Shown here: piece by piece, positions 19,616 through 29,191 of the stretch | Position numbering within the stretch: the first letter of the stretch is position 1 | Layout: the number at the start of each line of letters is the position of its first letter | From: Polyangia bacterium | GTDB lineage: Bacteria; Myxococcota_A; Polyangia; Nannocystales; Nannocystaceae | Direction: 5' to 3' | DNA length: 64,000 nt | NCBI GenBank assembly: GCA_030429545.1 | Contig: JAUIFF010000006.1 | Coordinates: 310,001 to 374,000, forward strand | The notes under the pieces: generated by a model | Database searches by the model: none | What the model was told of the DNA's origin: nothing | Seen by the model: only the letters and a program-made list of their open reading frames with translations | Made by a program: the position numbers and the translations under genes

Positions 19616-21466
19616 ATGGCCCTCGCACCCGTCAGTTTGGGACTTCTCGCCCAGTTAGTTGCTGTCCACGCCGCACAGACGCAAGCGCCGCAGTCCGCGT
19701 GTGTCCCATGTTTGTTGCAGATGCAACTGCATCACGAAGAGCCGGGTGGGCAAACCGAGGGATTTTTTGGCAGCGACGTTCAATCGCCCGATGCCACTGA
19801 GCCGCAAGGTGCCCAACCGTCCGAGACGCCGCCGATGCCTCCGGTCGAGGAGCTACCCCCGCGTGGTGAACCCAGCTCGCCAGCCGAGGTCACAACCCCG
19901 GTCGAGGAGCCGCCGCGCGAAGGTACGCCAGCCATGCCCCCGGTTGAGGAGCTGCCGCCGCGCAAGGGACCGCCAACCATGCCACCGGTCGAGGAGCTGC
20001 CGCCGCGCGAGGGTCCGCCGGCCGACACAGGTCCCGTGGTGTTTGGTGGGGATGCCGATCGCAAGCCCATCAGTGGTGGCGGCAGCGACTTTTTTGACCC
20101 GGGCAAACTCAACGATACCGGGCCTTCGGGCGGCGCCATCCAGATTCGTGGGTACCTCGGCGTCAATTTTTCGGTCACCGAGCGGACCGATCAAACCATG
20201 CGCAACCCCGACACCGGGAGGTTTGAACAACTGCGCAGCCTGCCGCACTTTGGCGGCGGCGCAGCCAATATCTATGTAGGTGCACCGATTTATTCGGATG
20301 TCGTCTACGTGCGGGTTGCATTTGAGTTTTTGTCGATTCCCCGGGCGTTGCCGGGCTCGGCTGATGTCTCACCCGCCTCGGCGCCCGTCGTGCTCATGGA
20401 ATCGGCCGCCCTCGAGGTCAATCCGTTTGCCTGGGCCAAGAAGTCACCGAGGTGGTTGAGCGAGGGGTTCAAGCTCACCGGTGGTGTGTTTGTGGTCCCG
20501 TTTGGTCTCGAAGACGAACAGCACGATGCCCCGGTTCGGTGGTTTGTCACCCGTCCGCTGCCGATGAGCACCGGCCGTGTGTACCCGGGTTCGTGGATCG
20601 ACGCCGGCATCATGCTCAAGTGGCACCCGGTGTTTCGCGCCAACAAACCGATCCGCCCGATCGAGATCGATGTGGGGGCGATCAACGGTGATGCATGTAC
20701 ACAGACGCGAACAACCGACCTGCTGTACCGCTACCAACCGATCGGCCAGGTCGACGAGGTCTGCGAGCATCGCCTGCGGACCGCCGAAATTCCCCGCGGC
20801 GATGGCTCGGTACTCGGCATCACGCCCGACAACAACGGCAACAAGTCGTTTTTTGTGCGTATGCAACTACACCCGCTGCCGGCGCTCAACCTCGGCGGCT
20901 CATACATTTGGGGGACCCACCCGCGCAGTACGTTTGTGGTCCAGGGCAATCAGGGGCAATCGTTTATCGATACCGAGCAGGCGCCGACCTGGCGTGCCGG
21001 GGCCCATTTCGATCTCAACCTCGACGAAATTTTCCAAAGCCCCTATCCCCTTCCCTACCTGCGCAGCGAGTTTGTCTACGGCATCGACCGCGCGGCTTCA
21101 CCGGTCGATCCAGATATGCCGGTGCTCGCCGACCGTCACATGATGGGTGCCTATGCACAGATTGCCCAACCCCTGTGGCGGCGCAAGAAAACCCGCTTGC
21201 CCGGGCTCATCTTGCAGTATCGCTTTGACTACGCCGACCCCAACCGCAGCGTCCCGCGCTCGCTGCCCGGGGGCGCCGTGGTGTCCAACTTTGCCGACGA
21301 GTTTTTGTACGACGAGGCGTTTGTCGGTCACATCATCGGGCTGAGGTTGCCGGTGCTGCCGCGATTTACCCTCAAGGCCGAATACGGAATCCTGCTCGAG
21401 GACGGCGGGACCGAAAACCAGCTCCACAACAACTTTTTTAGCCTGCAAGCGGTGGCCGATTTTTGA
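19616..21466 (+). CDS. Outer-membrane beta-barrel (porin-like) protein with Pro-rich repeats
   Basis: The 616-residue protein has an N-terminal signal-like segment and a Pro/Glu-rich linker (residues about 70-140) with three copies of MPPVEELPPR or a close variant. About 430 residues of predicted barrel strands follow, with aromatic girdles and a terminal Phe (LQAVADF), typical of outer-membrane proteins. I do not recognise a specific porin family. The same MPP-E-LP repeat appears in the polyferredoxin encoded at 23727, three genes downstream, which links the two. Substrate unknown. Confidence 0.75.
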   Translation: MALAPVSLGLLAQLVAVHAAQTQAPQSACVPCLLQMQLHHEEPGGQTEGFFGSDVQSPDATEPQGAQPSETPPMPPVEELPPRGEPSSPAEVTTPVEEPPREGTPAMPPVEELPPRKGPPTMPPVEELPPREGPPADTGPVVFGGDADRKPISGGGSDFFDPGKLNDTGPSGGAIQIRGYLGVNFSVTERTDQTMRNPDTGRFEQLRSLPHFGGGAANIYVGAPIYSDVVYVRVAFEFLSIPRALPGSADVSPASAPVVLMESAALEVNPFAWAKKSPRWLSEGFKLTGGVFVVPFGLEDEQHDAPVRWFVTRPLPMSTGRVYPGSWIDAGIMLKWHPVFRANKPIRPIEIDVGAINGDACTQTRTTDLLYRYQPIGQVDEVCEHRLRTAEIPRGDGSVLGITPDNNGNKSFFVRMQLHPLPALNLGGSYIWGTHPRSTFVVQGNQGQSFIDTEQAPTWRAGAHFDLNLDEIFQSPYPLPYLRSEFVYGIDRAASPVDPDMPVLADRHMMGAYAQIAQPLWRRKKTRLPGLILQYRFDYADPNRSVPRSLPGGAVVSNFADEFLYDEAFVGHIIGLRLPVLPRFTLKAEYGILLEDGGTENQLHNNFFSLQAVADF

Positions 21467-21560
21467 GCCTGCCAGCCCGGGGCCGGCCGTTTGGTATAGT
21501 GAACAGGAGCCCGCTTGTTGCGTCTAGCAGCCAGCGCAGACCAAAGGGCGAGACAGACGG

Positions 21561-22166
21561 ATGATGCGACGGTTTTTGAGTGCTCTATTGTGTGGGACCC
21601 TACTGTTTGCGGGCGGCTTGGCGCAGCCCGTTGCCGAAGCGCACCTGGCAAAGTGGGGTAGCTGGGAGATCACTCACAGAAACCTGATGAAGTTGTTCCC
21701 CAATGCCGACCCCAACGGTTGGCGGATCAAACGCTACCAGTACTCCGACGCCGAGGTTGCCTACCTCGAAAAATCCCTCGGGTTTGAGCTCTACCCCGAG
21801 GACAAGCAGCCGGAGTTTTACATCGCCCAGGACAAGGCCGGGAAGTTTCTCGGGGTCGCGATTTTCATCGACCCACGGACCAAACCAAAAATTCTCGACG
21901 GGAGTGTTTTGACCCTCGAAGTTGGGATCGGTGTGTCGGCCGGTGGCTCGATCAACCGCATCAAAGTCTACGACTACCGCGGCAATCTAGAGCTCACTTC
22001 CGACGCGTTTTTGGGCCAGTTGCAGGGTCGCAAACTCGACTCGAATTTCACCATGGGCCAGGATGGACTGACGCCCGTTGGTGGGGAACCCGAAGAGTCG
22101 CAGTTGGTCAGCAACGCCGGGCGCGAGGCCCTGCTGTTGATGAAGGTCGCCCTCGGTCGACGTTGA
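21561..22166 (+). CDS. FMN-binding-domain-like exported protein
   Basis: The 201-residue protein has a cleavable signal (LCGTLLFAGGLAQP) and a soluble domain resembling the FMN_bind family of RnfG/NqrC/NosR. It has LFPNAD, a YIAQDKAGKFLGVAIF strand pair and DAFLGQLQGRKL. The flavin-attachment consensus (D-x-[ST]-G-A-T) is not clear; DGLTPVGG occupies the position, so flavin binding is uncertain. It stands two genes before a NosR/NapH-like iron-sulfur membrane protein, suggesting that the two halves of a NosR-type electron path are split here. Confidence 0.6.
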   Translation: MMRRFLSALLCGTLLFAGGLAQPVAEAHLAKWGSWEITHRNLMKLFPNADPNGWRIKRYQYSDAEVAYLEKSLGFELYPEDKQPEFYIAQDKAGKFLGVAIFIDPRTKPKILDGSVLTLEVGIGVSAGGSINRIKVYDYRGNLELTSDAFLGQLQGRKLDSNFTMGQDGLTPVGGEPEESQLVSNAGREALLLMKVALGRR

Positions 22167-22302
22167 GCTAACCACATCTTCGGCATTGTCCATGCGTCGG
22201 CAGTTCGCACGCGTCGATCGCTTGTCCAATGGCCACGCACCTAGCCGGCGCCACAAAGTTGGCAAATCCGCGTGTAACCGAGTGTGATAGGTTGCGTGGG
22301 CG

Positions 22303-23730
22303 ATGTGGCTCACACGGACCGGTCCCCTACTCGCCCCTCTTATCGGCCTTTCGCTCGTAGGCTGCCTTCCCGATAACCCGAACCAGGGCACCGACTCGGA
22401 CACCGGTACCGAGACCACCGGCGATCCCGAGGTCGAGGGGTTGTTTGCCTGCGAACAGGCTCCCTGCTGGGTTTTAGTGGCGAGCCAGACCCTCGACGAT
22501 CGTGTCGATGTGTTTGACGTTGGCAGTCAACAGGGGCTGCGTGGACGCATCGGCATCGACCTCAAGCCGGACCCGAGTGGCCAGCAACTCGAAGGAAACC
22601 TGCTCGATGAGCCATACGGCCTCGTGCTCAGCAGTGCCCTGCATGTGTTAGTTGGCCACTTTCCAGACATCGACCGCGGCTCGATGCTCACATATCCCCT
22701 GACGGCCTTCAACAACGTGGCACCGGGCGGATTTTACAATGTCAACGAGTACTTTAGCGGCGGTGAGTTTCAAAATGGCATCCAGCAGCTCGACCTCGCC
22801 ACCGAGGAGCCGCTGTTTATTGTCGAGCAGGAAAGCGGCAAACTGATTGTAGCTGCATTTAAAAACTCGCTCACCGCCATCGAGTGGGTCAAGACCAGTG
22901 AGTTGTTGGTGCTCGACCCGATCGACGGGCCGCCGGCAGTTTTGTCGCTCGATATTCTCGACGACTCGTGCCGCGGGGCCTGGGGCATGCAGGCCCTCAA
23001 CGCCGAGGGCTCGATTGTGGCGATGGCCTGTGATGGTAGCGACTCCCTGGCCATGGTTTCGCTGCCCAACGACCCCGATATCGGCCCCGCGGATGTCGTC
23101 GCCCAGGCAACAGGTTGTAGTGTCACGTTTCCCGCGGCCGTGTCTGAAACCTGGACAACCCGGTTTTTGGCCCCTGACGGCGCTGGCGGGGTGATTGTTT
23201 CGCAGTCGCGGATCGACGGCGAACCCCGGCTTTGGCACGTCAACTCGAGCTGTGGCCTCAGCGGCGCCGCCGGTAGCGATTTGCCCCCCGGGCTCGAAAT
23301 GGTGCGATCGCTACGGGAGATGGTGCTGTTGCCAACCAATGCAGGTACACCTTATTGGCTGGTCGCCAGCGGCCTGCCCCAGCCCGGCGTGGCGATCATT
23401 CGCGGCGGCGCAAGTCCTTCGGTGTGTGGCCTCGTCAGCGGGCTCGAGACTGCGTTTACCGGTGACAACGACCCCTACGCCTTGGTGCTCCACCCCGATG
23501 GTACCCACCTCGGGATCGGTGCCGGACCGACCATCAACCCCGAACTCAGCGAGGGCTCGGGTCAGGTGTTGTGGGTGACGCTCGACACCTCGCAACTCGA
23601 GGCGAGCTGTGCTGTTTCGGCCACCGAAGTTGTCGACCTGACCGCGGGGCTGTTTTCCGCCGGCGATCCGACAACGTGGATGCGTGCCCCCAACATCTTG
23701 CAGTTGCGCGACCTAGGAGCACAGCCGTGA
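22303..23730 (+). CDS. Lipoprotein of unknown function, beta-propeller-like
   Basis: The protein begins with a lipoprotein signal ending LSLVGC and a TDSDTGTETTGDPE linker characteristic of myxobacterial surface lipoproteins. The remaining 430 residues contain repeated strand patterns such as LLVLDPIDGPPAVLSLDI and PYALVLHPDGTHLGIGAG that suggest a propeller, and four to six Cys residues that could form disulfides. The stop overlaps the next gene's GTG start (GTGA), so it is translationally coupled to the polyferredoxin. No specific family was recognised. Confidence 0.7.
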   Translation: MWLTRTGPLLAPLIGLSLVGCLPDNPNQGTDSDTGTETTGDPEVEGLFACEQAPCWVLVASQTLDDRVDVFDVGSQQGLRGRIGIDLKPDPSGQQLEGNLLDEPYGLVLSSALHVLVGHFPDIDRGSMLTYPLTAFNNVAPGGFYNVNEYFSGGEFQNGIQQLDLATEEPLFIVEQESGKLIVAAFKNSLTAIEWVKTSELLVLDPIDGPPAVLSLDILDDSCRGAWGMQALNAEGSIVAMACDGSDSLAMVSLPNDPDIGPADVVAQATGCSVTFPAAVSETWTTRFLAPDGAGGVIVSQSRIDGEPRLWHVNSSCGLSGAAGSDLPPGLEMVRSLREMVLLPTNAGTPYWLVASGLPQPGVAIIRGGASPSVCGLVSGLETAFTGDNDPYALVLHPDGTHLGIGAGPTINPELSEGSGQVLWVTLDTSQLEASCAVSATEVVDLTAGLFSAGDPTTWMRAPNILQLRDLGAQP

Positions 23731-25970
23731 GCCGTCGCCGGTTGCGACTGCCGGTCGTTGGCCAGCCCAGCGAAAGCGACGCCGACGATCCCCTCCGTTT
23801 ACTGCGAGGTGGCATGTTTGCCCGGCGGTTTGCCATTGGCCTCGGAGTGCTGGGGCTGGTGTGGATCGCCAGTTCCAAGGTGCGTGCCCGCGGGGTGGCC
23901 AATGAGCACATTTTTGTGCATACGCAACTTCTAAGCTCGGCGAGCCTTGCCCCGCCCAAGCCGGTTGTCGAGGATATCCCGACAAACACGGCACCGCCCA
24001 AGCCAGTCGTTGAGGACATCCCGACGAAGACGGCACCGCCCAAGCCGTTGGTCGAGGACATCCCGACAAACACGGCACCGCCCAAGCCAGTCGTCGAGGA
24101 CATCCCGAACGCTGGGGTGCCAGCGATGCCACCGATTGAGGATTTGCCGACCAACGACAGTGCGCCAGCGATGCCGCCGATTGAGGAAATTTCGGGCGAC
24201 ACCGGGGAATCGGTCGACCGTTTCGGTCGCCGGCGGACCAAGACCGGTGCCCTCGTCCTCGACGAGTCGGCCGGCGAAACCGGTGATGAGCTCGGGCTGC
24301 CAAGCGAGCATCTGGGCGCCCTCGATGCCGGTGGTTTTTTCGATCCTGGTGCCTTTGGTGATGCCAAGGTTGTCAAGCGCAAGGCCTATGTCCACCTCAT
24401 GCCGGGGATTCCCAACGAGGTGTTTTTTGCCTCGGCGGTGCTGATTTTGCTGCTCTCGTTTGGTCTGTTCGAGCGGCAAAAACCCGGCAAAGACCCGCGC
24501 TCCCGCGTCCGTCGTTACTGGAAACGCGACCTCATGCGTTCGCCGTTTATCAGCCGGCTGGTCAAAAGTCGGTGGTTTCAACCGGCGATCCAGCTGCCCG
24601 TCGTCATCGGTTTTGTCGCCGTCATCGTCATCGGGCTTGTCGGTTCGCAGGAGCCCGGTCGCAACCTCGCCCCGGTGCTCACCTGGAATGTCTGGTGGAT
24701 CGGGCTGATCTTCATGGTGCTGGTGTTCGGCAACCTGTGGTGCATGATGTGCCCGTGGACGGCGATTCCCGACTGGTTTATGCGGCGCAGTTTTACAGCT
24801 GTTCGCAAGGTCAGGTCGCTCGGCCGTAAATACCCGCGTTTCAAACTGTGGATGTGGCCGGCAATCATTCTGTTTGCCCTGGTGACCTGGCTTGAAATCG
24901 TGTTTGATGCCGCCAATCGCCCGTGGCTGACCTCGGTGTTGGCGATCTTTATGGTCGTACTTTCGTGGCTATTGCTACTGGTCTACGAGCGCAAGGCGAT
25001 GTGTCGCTACGTATGCTTTGTCGGCCGTGTCTCGGGCCAGTACGCACTCATGGGTATGCTCGAGTTGCGTCGCCGCGACAACGACACGTGCCGCACCTGC
25101 AAAACCAAGGACTGCTTTCACGGCAGCGAACGTGGCTACCCCTGCCCGACCCATGAGTTTATGGGGGCAATGAACGAAAACCAGTATTGCACGCTGTGCA
25201 CCGAGTGCGTCAAAAGCTGTCCCGAAGATAATATCAGTTTTAATGTACGTACAAGCGGGGCGGATGTGCTCTACCCCCACCGTTCCAAGATCGACGAGGC
25301 CTACATGGCCATCCTGATCTTTATCGTCAGTGCGTTTCACGGGGCGGCCATGATCCCCCTGTGGATGGAGTGGGAAAATGCCCTGCGCGGCGCCCTGATC
25401 GATGGCCAGGTAGCTGTACTCGGCAGTGATGTCCTCGGATTTGGTGGCACCTACGGCGGGACCATGACCTTCACCGTGATGATGTTTGGGTGTATCGTCG
25501 TGCCCGGTATCTTGTATTGGGCGCTGTGCCGCATCATGCACGCCGTCAGCGGGCGTCCCGATGTGACCACCCGCAAGCTCTTCATTAAGTTTGCCTATAC
25601 ACTTTTGCCGATCGCACTATTTTACCACCTTGCCCACAACGCCGTGCATGTGTTTTGGGAGTGGTCCAAGTTGCGACGCTTGGTCAGCGACCCGCTCGGT
25701 TGGGGGCATGACTTCTTTGGCACAGCCCGGGCCCCACTCACGGCTTTGTGGTCGCCCGAAAGTATTTGGTATATACAAGTAGGCTTGGTCATCATTGGCC
25801 ACATCTACGGGATTTATGTGGCCCAACGCGAAGCGGTGCGGGTGTACAAGGGCGACCGCAGGGCGGCTTTTCGGGCGCATATCGTGATGATGGTCGGGAT
25901 GATTTTGATGAGCCTTTTGAGCCTGTGGCTGCTGGCCCAGCCAATGTTTATGCGGACGGCCGACATCTAG
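23727..25970 (+). CDS. NosR/NapH-like membrane polyferredoxin with Pro-rich repeats
   Basis: The GTG start overlaps the previous stop and has AGGAGC upstream. A short N-terminal membrane segment is followed by an extracytoplasmic region holding four APPKPVVEDIPTNT-type repeats and two AMPPIED repeats. Several membrane helices follow, with Cys motifs LWCMMCP, MCRYVCFVGR, CRTCKTKDC and CTLCTECVKSC. Those last two sets fit two 4Fe-4S clusters like NapH/NosR/CcoG. It probably passes electrons across the inner membrane. The natural partners are the FMN-binding-like protein (21561) and the barrel protein (19616). The final acceptor is unknown. Confidence 0.82.
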   Translation: MSRRRLRLPVVGQPSESDADDPLRLLRGGMFARRFAIGLGVLGLVWIASSKVRARGVANEHIFVHTQLLSSASLAPPKPVVEDIPTNTAPPKPVVEDIPTKTAPPKPLVEDIPTNTAPPKPVVEDIPNAGVPAMPPIEDLPTNDSAPAMPPIEEISGDTGESVDRFGRRRTKTGALVLDESAGETGDELGLPSEHLGALDAGGFFDPGAFGDAKVVKRKAYVHLMPGIPNEVFFASAVLILLLSFGLFERQKPGKDPRSRVRRYWKRDLMRSPFISRLVKSRWFQPAIQLPVVIGFVAVIVIGLVGSQEPGRNLAPVLTWNVWWIGLIFMVLVFGNLWCMMCPWTAIPDWFMRRSFTAVRKVRSLGRKYPRFKLWMWPAIILFALVTWLEIVFDAANRPWLTSVLAIFMVVLSWLLLLVYERKAMCRYVCFVGRVSGQYALMGMLELRRRDNDTCRTCKTKDCFHGSERGYPCPTHEFMGAMNENQYCTLCTECVKSCPEDNISFNVRTSGADVLYPHRSKIDEAYMAILIFIVSAFHGAAMIPLWMEWENALRGALIDGQVAVLGSDVLGFGGTYGGTMTFTVMMFGCIVVPGILYWALCRIMHAVSGRPDVTTRKLFIKFAYTLLPIALFYHLAHNAVHVFWEWSKLRRLVSDPLGWGHDFFGTARAPLTALWSPESIWYIQVGLVIIGHIYGIYVAQREAVRVYKGDRRAAFRAHIVMMVGMILMSLLSLWLLAQPMFMRTADI

Positions 25971-26093
25971 CCCCAAGGTTTTGCGGCCGGGTACTTTTGT
26001 CGGTGATGGCCCGCGGGCTGTGACCTGACCCGCCCGTGCGCCCGGCTTGACCACTGTCAAAAACCCCGGCCGACCTGCTAGTCTCCCCGCTCC

Positions 26094-27464
26094 ATGCAAA
26101 CGCCACGTACTCGAATCAGTGACGCTCTCGCGCTCGAGCCCGTGCAATCCGGAGTCCGCATCAAGGGCTGGCTCCGTACCGTGCGCGATAGTAAAAAAGT
26201 TGTCTTTTTGCAGGTCAACGACGGCTCGTGCCTGGCCAACTTGCAGGTTGTGGTCAATCCCGAGGTCGACAATTTTGAGGACGTGCGCAAGCTGACCACC
26301 GGGAGTTCGGTCGAGGTCGTTGGCGATTTGATTCCGTCTCCGGCCAAGGGGCAGTCGGTCGAGCTCAAGGCCACCGGGGTTCAGGTGATCGGCCGGGCCG
26401 ACCCGAGTTTTCCCCTGCAAAAAAAGCGGCACTCGTTTGAGTACCTGCGTTCGATCGCCCACCTGCGGGTGCGCAGCAACACCTTTGGTGCGGTGTTTCG
26501 GGTTCGCAGCATGCTTGCCCAGGCGGTGCACGAGTTTTTTGCCGCCCGCAAGTTTGTGTATGTGCACACACCGATTATCACCGGCTCGGACTGCGAAGGT
26601 GCCGGCGAAATGTTTCGCGTCACCACCCTACCGGCGGGTTCGAGCACACCGGCGAGCGAGGATTTTTTTGGCAAGCCGACATTCTTGACCGTCTCGGGTC
26701 AGCTCAACGGCGAGACCTTCGCCATGGGCCTGTCCGACATCTACACATTTGGCCCGACGTTTCGCGCCGAAAACTCCAACACCGCGCGGCATGTCGCCGA
26801 GTTTTGGATGATCGAGCCCGAGATGGCGTGGTCCGATCTCGACGACGATGCCGACCTCGCGGAGGCCTTTGTCAAACACCTGCTGAAGTCGGCACTCGAG
26901 CGCAGCAGCGGCGATCTCGAGTTCTTCAACAAGCGGATCGATCGCGGGCTTATCGAGCGCCTGCAGCATGTGGTCGATGCTGACTTTGTCCGCATGACCT
27001 ATGCCGAGGCCGTCAAAATCCTCGAACGAAGCAAGCAGTCGTTTGAATACCCGGTGCACTTTGGTGCCAACTTGCAGGCCGAGCACGAGCGCTACCTGAC
27101 CGAAGAGCACGTCGGTCGGCCGGTTTTTGTGGTCGACTACCCCAAGGAGATCAAAGCATTTTACATGCGCCGCAATGACGACGGTCGCACGGTCGCGGCG
27201 ATGGACTTGCTGGTCCCCAAAATCGGCGAGCTGATCGGTGGCTCGCAGCGTGAAGAACGGCAAGATGTGCTCGAGCAGGCGATTACCGAAGCCGGCCTTG
27301 GGCTCGACGAATACGCCTGGTATCTCGATACCCGGCGGTTCGGCACCGCCCCACACGCGGGCTTTGGCCTCGGGTTTGAGCGGCTGGTGATGTATGTGAC
27401 GGGCATGGAGAACATCCGCGATGTCCTGCCATTCCCACGGACGCCACGTCACTGCGAGTTTTAG
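26094..27464 (+). CDS. asnS: Asparaginyl-tRNA synthetase
   Basis: This 456-residue class II synthetase has an N-terminal OB-fold anticodon-binding domain ([20 protein letters not shown]) and catalytic motifs 2 ([21 protein letters not shown]) and 3 ([13 protein letters not shown]). The AEFWMIEPE sequence distinguishes AsnRS from AspRS. It charges tRNA-Asn directly. A strong terminator follows the stop codon. Confidence 0.96.
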   Translation: MQTPRTRISDALALEPVQSGVRIKGWLRTVRDSKKVVFLQVNDGSCLANLQVVVNPEVDNFEDVRKLTTGSSVEVVGDLIPSPAKGQSVELKATGVQVIGRADPSFPLQKKRHSFEYLRSIAHLRVRSNTFGAVFRVRSMLAQAVHEFFAARKFVYVHTPIITGSDCEGAGEMFRVTTLPAGSSTPASEDFFGKPTFLTVSGQLNGETFAMGLSDIYTFGPTFRAENSNTARHVAEFWMIEPEMAWSDLDDDADLAEAFVKHLLKSALERSSGDLEFFNKRIDRGLIERLQHVVDADFVRMTYAEAVKILERSKQSFEYPVHFGANLQAEHERYLTEEHVGRPVFVVDYPKEIKAFYMRRNDDGRTVAAMDLLVPKIGELIGGSQREERQDVLEQAITEAGLGLDEYAWYLDTRRFGTAPHAGFGLGFERLVMYVTGMENIRDVLPFPRTPRHCEF

Positions 27465-27484
27465 TCATCGGCTCGCAGCCAACA

Positions 27485-27521
27485 CCGGCAGCTTGGCGAA
27501 CCTCGTCGCTGCCGGTTTTTT
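27485..27521 (+). terminator. Rho-independent terminator after asnS
   Basis: CCGGCAGC pairs with GCTGCCGG followed by six T residues. A palindrome variant (TTGT ACGT ACAT) starts within the T tract. Confidence 0.8.
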
Positions 27522-27587
27522 GTACGTACATCTACTCGCGAATGAATCGGGCTTGACCTCGGTATCGACCCGGGCGATGCTACCCCG

Positions 27588-28076
27588 ATGGCTGGCAAGC
27601 TCGACTACATCACGCCCGAGGGGATGCAAAAACTCCGCGATGAGGTCGATTTTTTGTGGAAGGTCGAGCGGCCCCAGGTCACGCGCGACGTTACAGCCGC
27701 GGCTGAACTCGGCGACCGTTCGGAGAACGCGGACTACATTTACGGCAAAAAACGCCTGCGAGAAATCGACCGTCGGCTGCGGTTTTTGGCCAAGCGGATC
27801 GAGGCACTCAAGGTCGTTGCGCCGCGTAAACACCCCGACCAAAAAGTCACGTTTGGTTGCTGGGTGACGCTCGAAGACGAGGACGGCAAGGTCCAAACCT
27901 ACCGGCTTGTCGGTCCCGACGAGGTCGATGCCACGGCCGGAAACATCAGCATTGGGTCGCCGGTTGGTCGCGCATTACTCGGAAAATTTGAAGACGACGA
28001 GGTGGAGGTCGATCGTCCCCGCGGCGTTGCCGAGTTCACGATCGTCAAGGTCGCCTACGAACGGCCTGGTAGCTAG
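27588..28076 (+). CDS. greB: Transcription elongation factor GreB
   Basis: The 162-residue protein has the Gre coiled-coil N-terminal domain with the acidic tip AELGDRSENADYIYGKK, whose acidic residues stimulate RNA polymerase backtrack cleavage, and a C-terminal FKBP-like domain. The DYIYGKKRLREIDRRLRFL sequence is of GreB type rather than GreA. Confidence 0.93.
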   Translation: MAGKLDYITPEGMQKLRDEVDFLWKVERPQVTRDVTAAAELGDRSENADYIYGKKRLREIDRRLRFLAKRIEALKVVAPRKHPDQKVTFGCWVTLEDEDGKVQTYRLVGPDEVDATAGNISIGSPVGRALLGKFEDDEVEVDRPRGVAEFTIVKVAYERPGS

Positions 28077-28081
28077 CCTGT

Positions 28082-28093
28082 TTGTATAAACAA
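28082..28093. repeat. Copy of dispersed palindrome: TTGT ATAA ACAA
   Basis: Intergenic copy six bases after the greB stop codon, within a longer AT-rich inverted patch. Confidence 0.5.
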
Positions 28094-28247
28094 TTATTGT
28101 GATCGCGGAGAACTCGGTGGCTGGCGAACTCGCGCATGGTCCTGGGTCGGTGTATGGTCAACAAGTTGGTGCCACAACCCGGCGCGCAGGTTTTCGCGCT
28201 GTTGAATCGACGTGAGAAATTGGCCAAGGCTTGATACAACCACGCCG

Positions 28248-29072
28248 ATGGCAAGTCTTCAGGGGAAAACACTCTTCATCTCGGGTGCGAGCCGCGGCAT
28301 TGGCAAGGCGATTGCGGTACGTGCTGCCGCCGATGGTGCCAACATCGTGATCGCAGCAAAAACCGCCGAGCCGCATCCGCGACTTCCGGGCACGATTTAC
28401 AGCGCCGCCGAGGAGATTGAGAAGGCCGGGGGCAAGGCACTTCCACTCGTGGTCGACATCCGTTTTCCCGACCAGGTCGAGGCTGCTGTCGCCAAGGCGG
28501 TCGAAACATTCGGTGGCCTCGACATCCTGGTCAACAACGCCAGCGCGATATCCCTCACCGGAACCCTGCAAACTTCGCTCAAGCGCTACGACCTGATGCA
28601 CCAGGTCAACGCCCGCGGCACATTTTTGTGCTCGAAGGTTTGCATTCCCCACCTGCTCAAGGCCGAAAACCCGCATATTCTCAACATCTCGCCTCCGTTG
28701 AATATGCATGCAAAATGGTTTCAAAACCATGTGGCCTACACCAGCGCCAAGTACGGGATGAGCCTGTGTGTGCTCGGGATGGCGGCCGAGTTCAAGGGGC
28801 AGGGGCTTGCGGTCAACGCTCTGTGGCCGCGCACCGCGATCGCGACCGCGGCGGTGATGAACCTACTCGGGGGTAAGGAGGCCTATTCGCGGTGTCGCAA
28901 ACCGGCGATCATGGCCGACGCCGCGCATGTCGTGCTGACCAGCGATGCCAAGGCAACCACCGGAAACTTCTTTATCGACGATGAGGTACTGCGCGGGGCC
29001 GGGGTTGAGGATTTGAGTGTATATGCAGATGTTCCCGACGAAAAACTCATGCCGGACTTCTTTGTCGACTAG
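28248..29072 (+). CDS. Short-chain dehydrogenase, HSDL2-like
   Basis: This 274-residue Rossmann-fold oxidoreductase has cofactor motif SGASRGIG, the NNASAIS strand, and the active-site YTSAK. The long loop after the first strand (AAKTAEPHPRLPGTIYSAAEE) and NISPPLNMHAKWF are typical of hydroxysteroid dehydrogenase-like protein 2. Substrate is not known; fatty or sterol-like alcohols are plausible. The ATG chosen gives MASLQGKTL; an upstream in-frame ATG at 28212 would add a non-conserved leader. Confidence 0.85.
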   Translation: MASLQGKTLFISGASRGIGKAIAVRAAADGANIVIAAKTAEPHPRLPGTIYSAAEEIEKAGGKALPLVVDIRFPDQVEAAVAKAVETFGGLDILVNNASAISLTGTLQTSLKRYDLMHQVNARGTFLCSKVCIPHLLKAENPHILNISPPLNMHAKWFQNHVAYTSAKYGMSLCVLGMAAEFKGQGLAVNALWPRTAIATAAVMNLLGGKEAYSRCRKPAIMADAAHVVLTSDAKATTGNFFIDDEVLRGAGVEDLSVYADVPDEKLMPDFFVD

Positions 29073-29191
29073 ATAAAAACCCGAACGGCGCAACGTTGCT
29101 CGAATGTGCACGGGTGCGTGCGGAGGATCGTTGGAAGCTTGCGGCGGTTCGTGGTGGATTTCGCGAGCCGTTTTGGGGCACCATCAAATAG

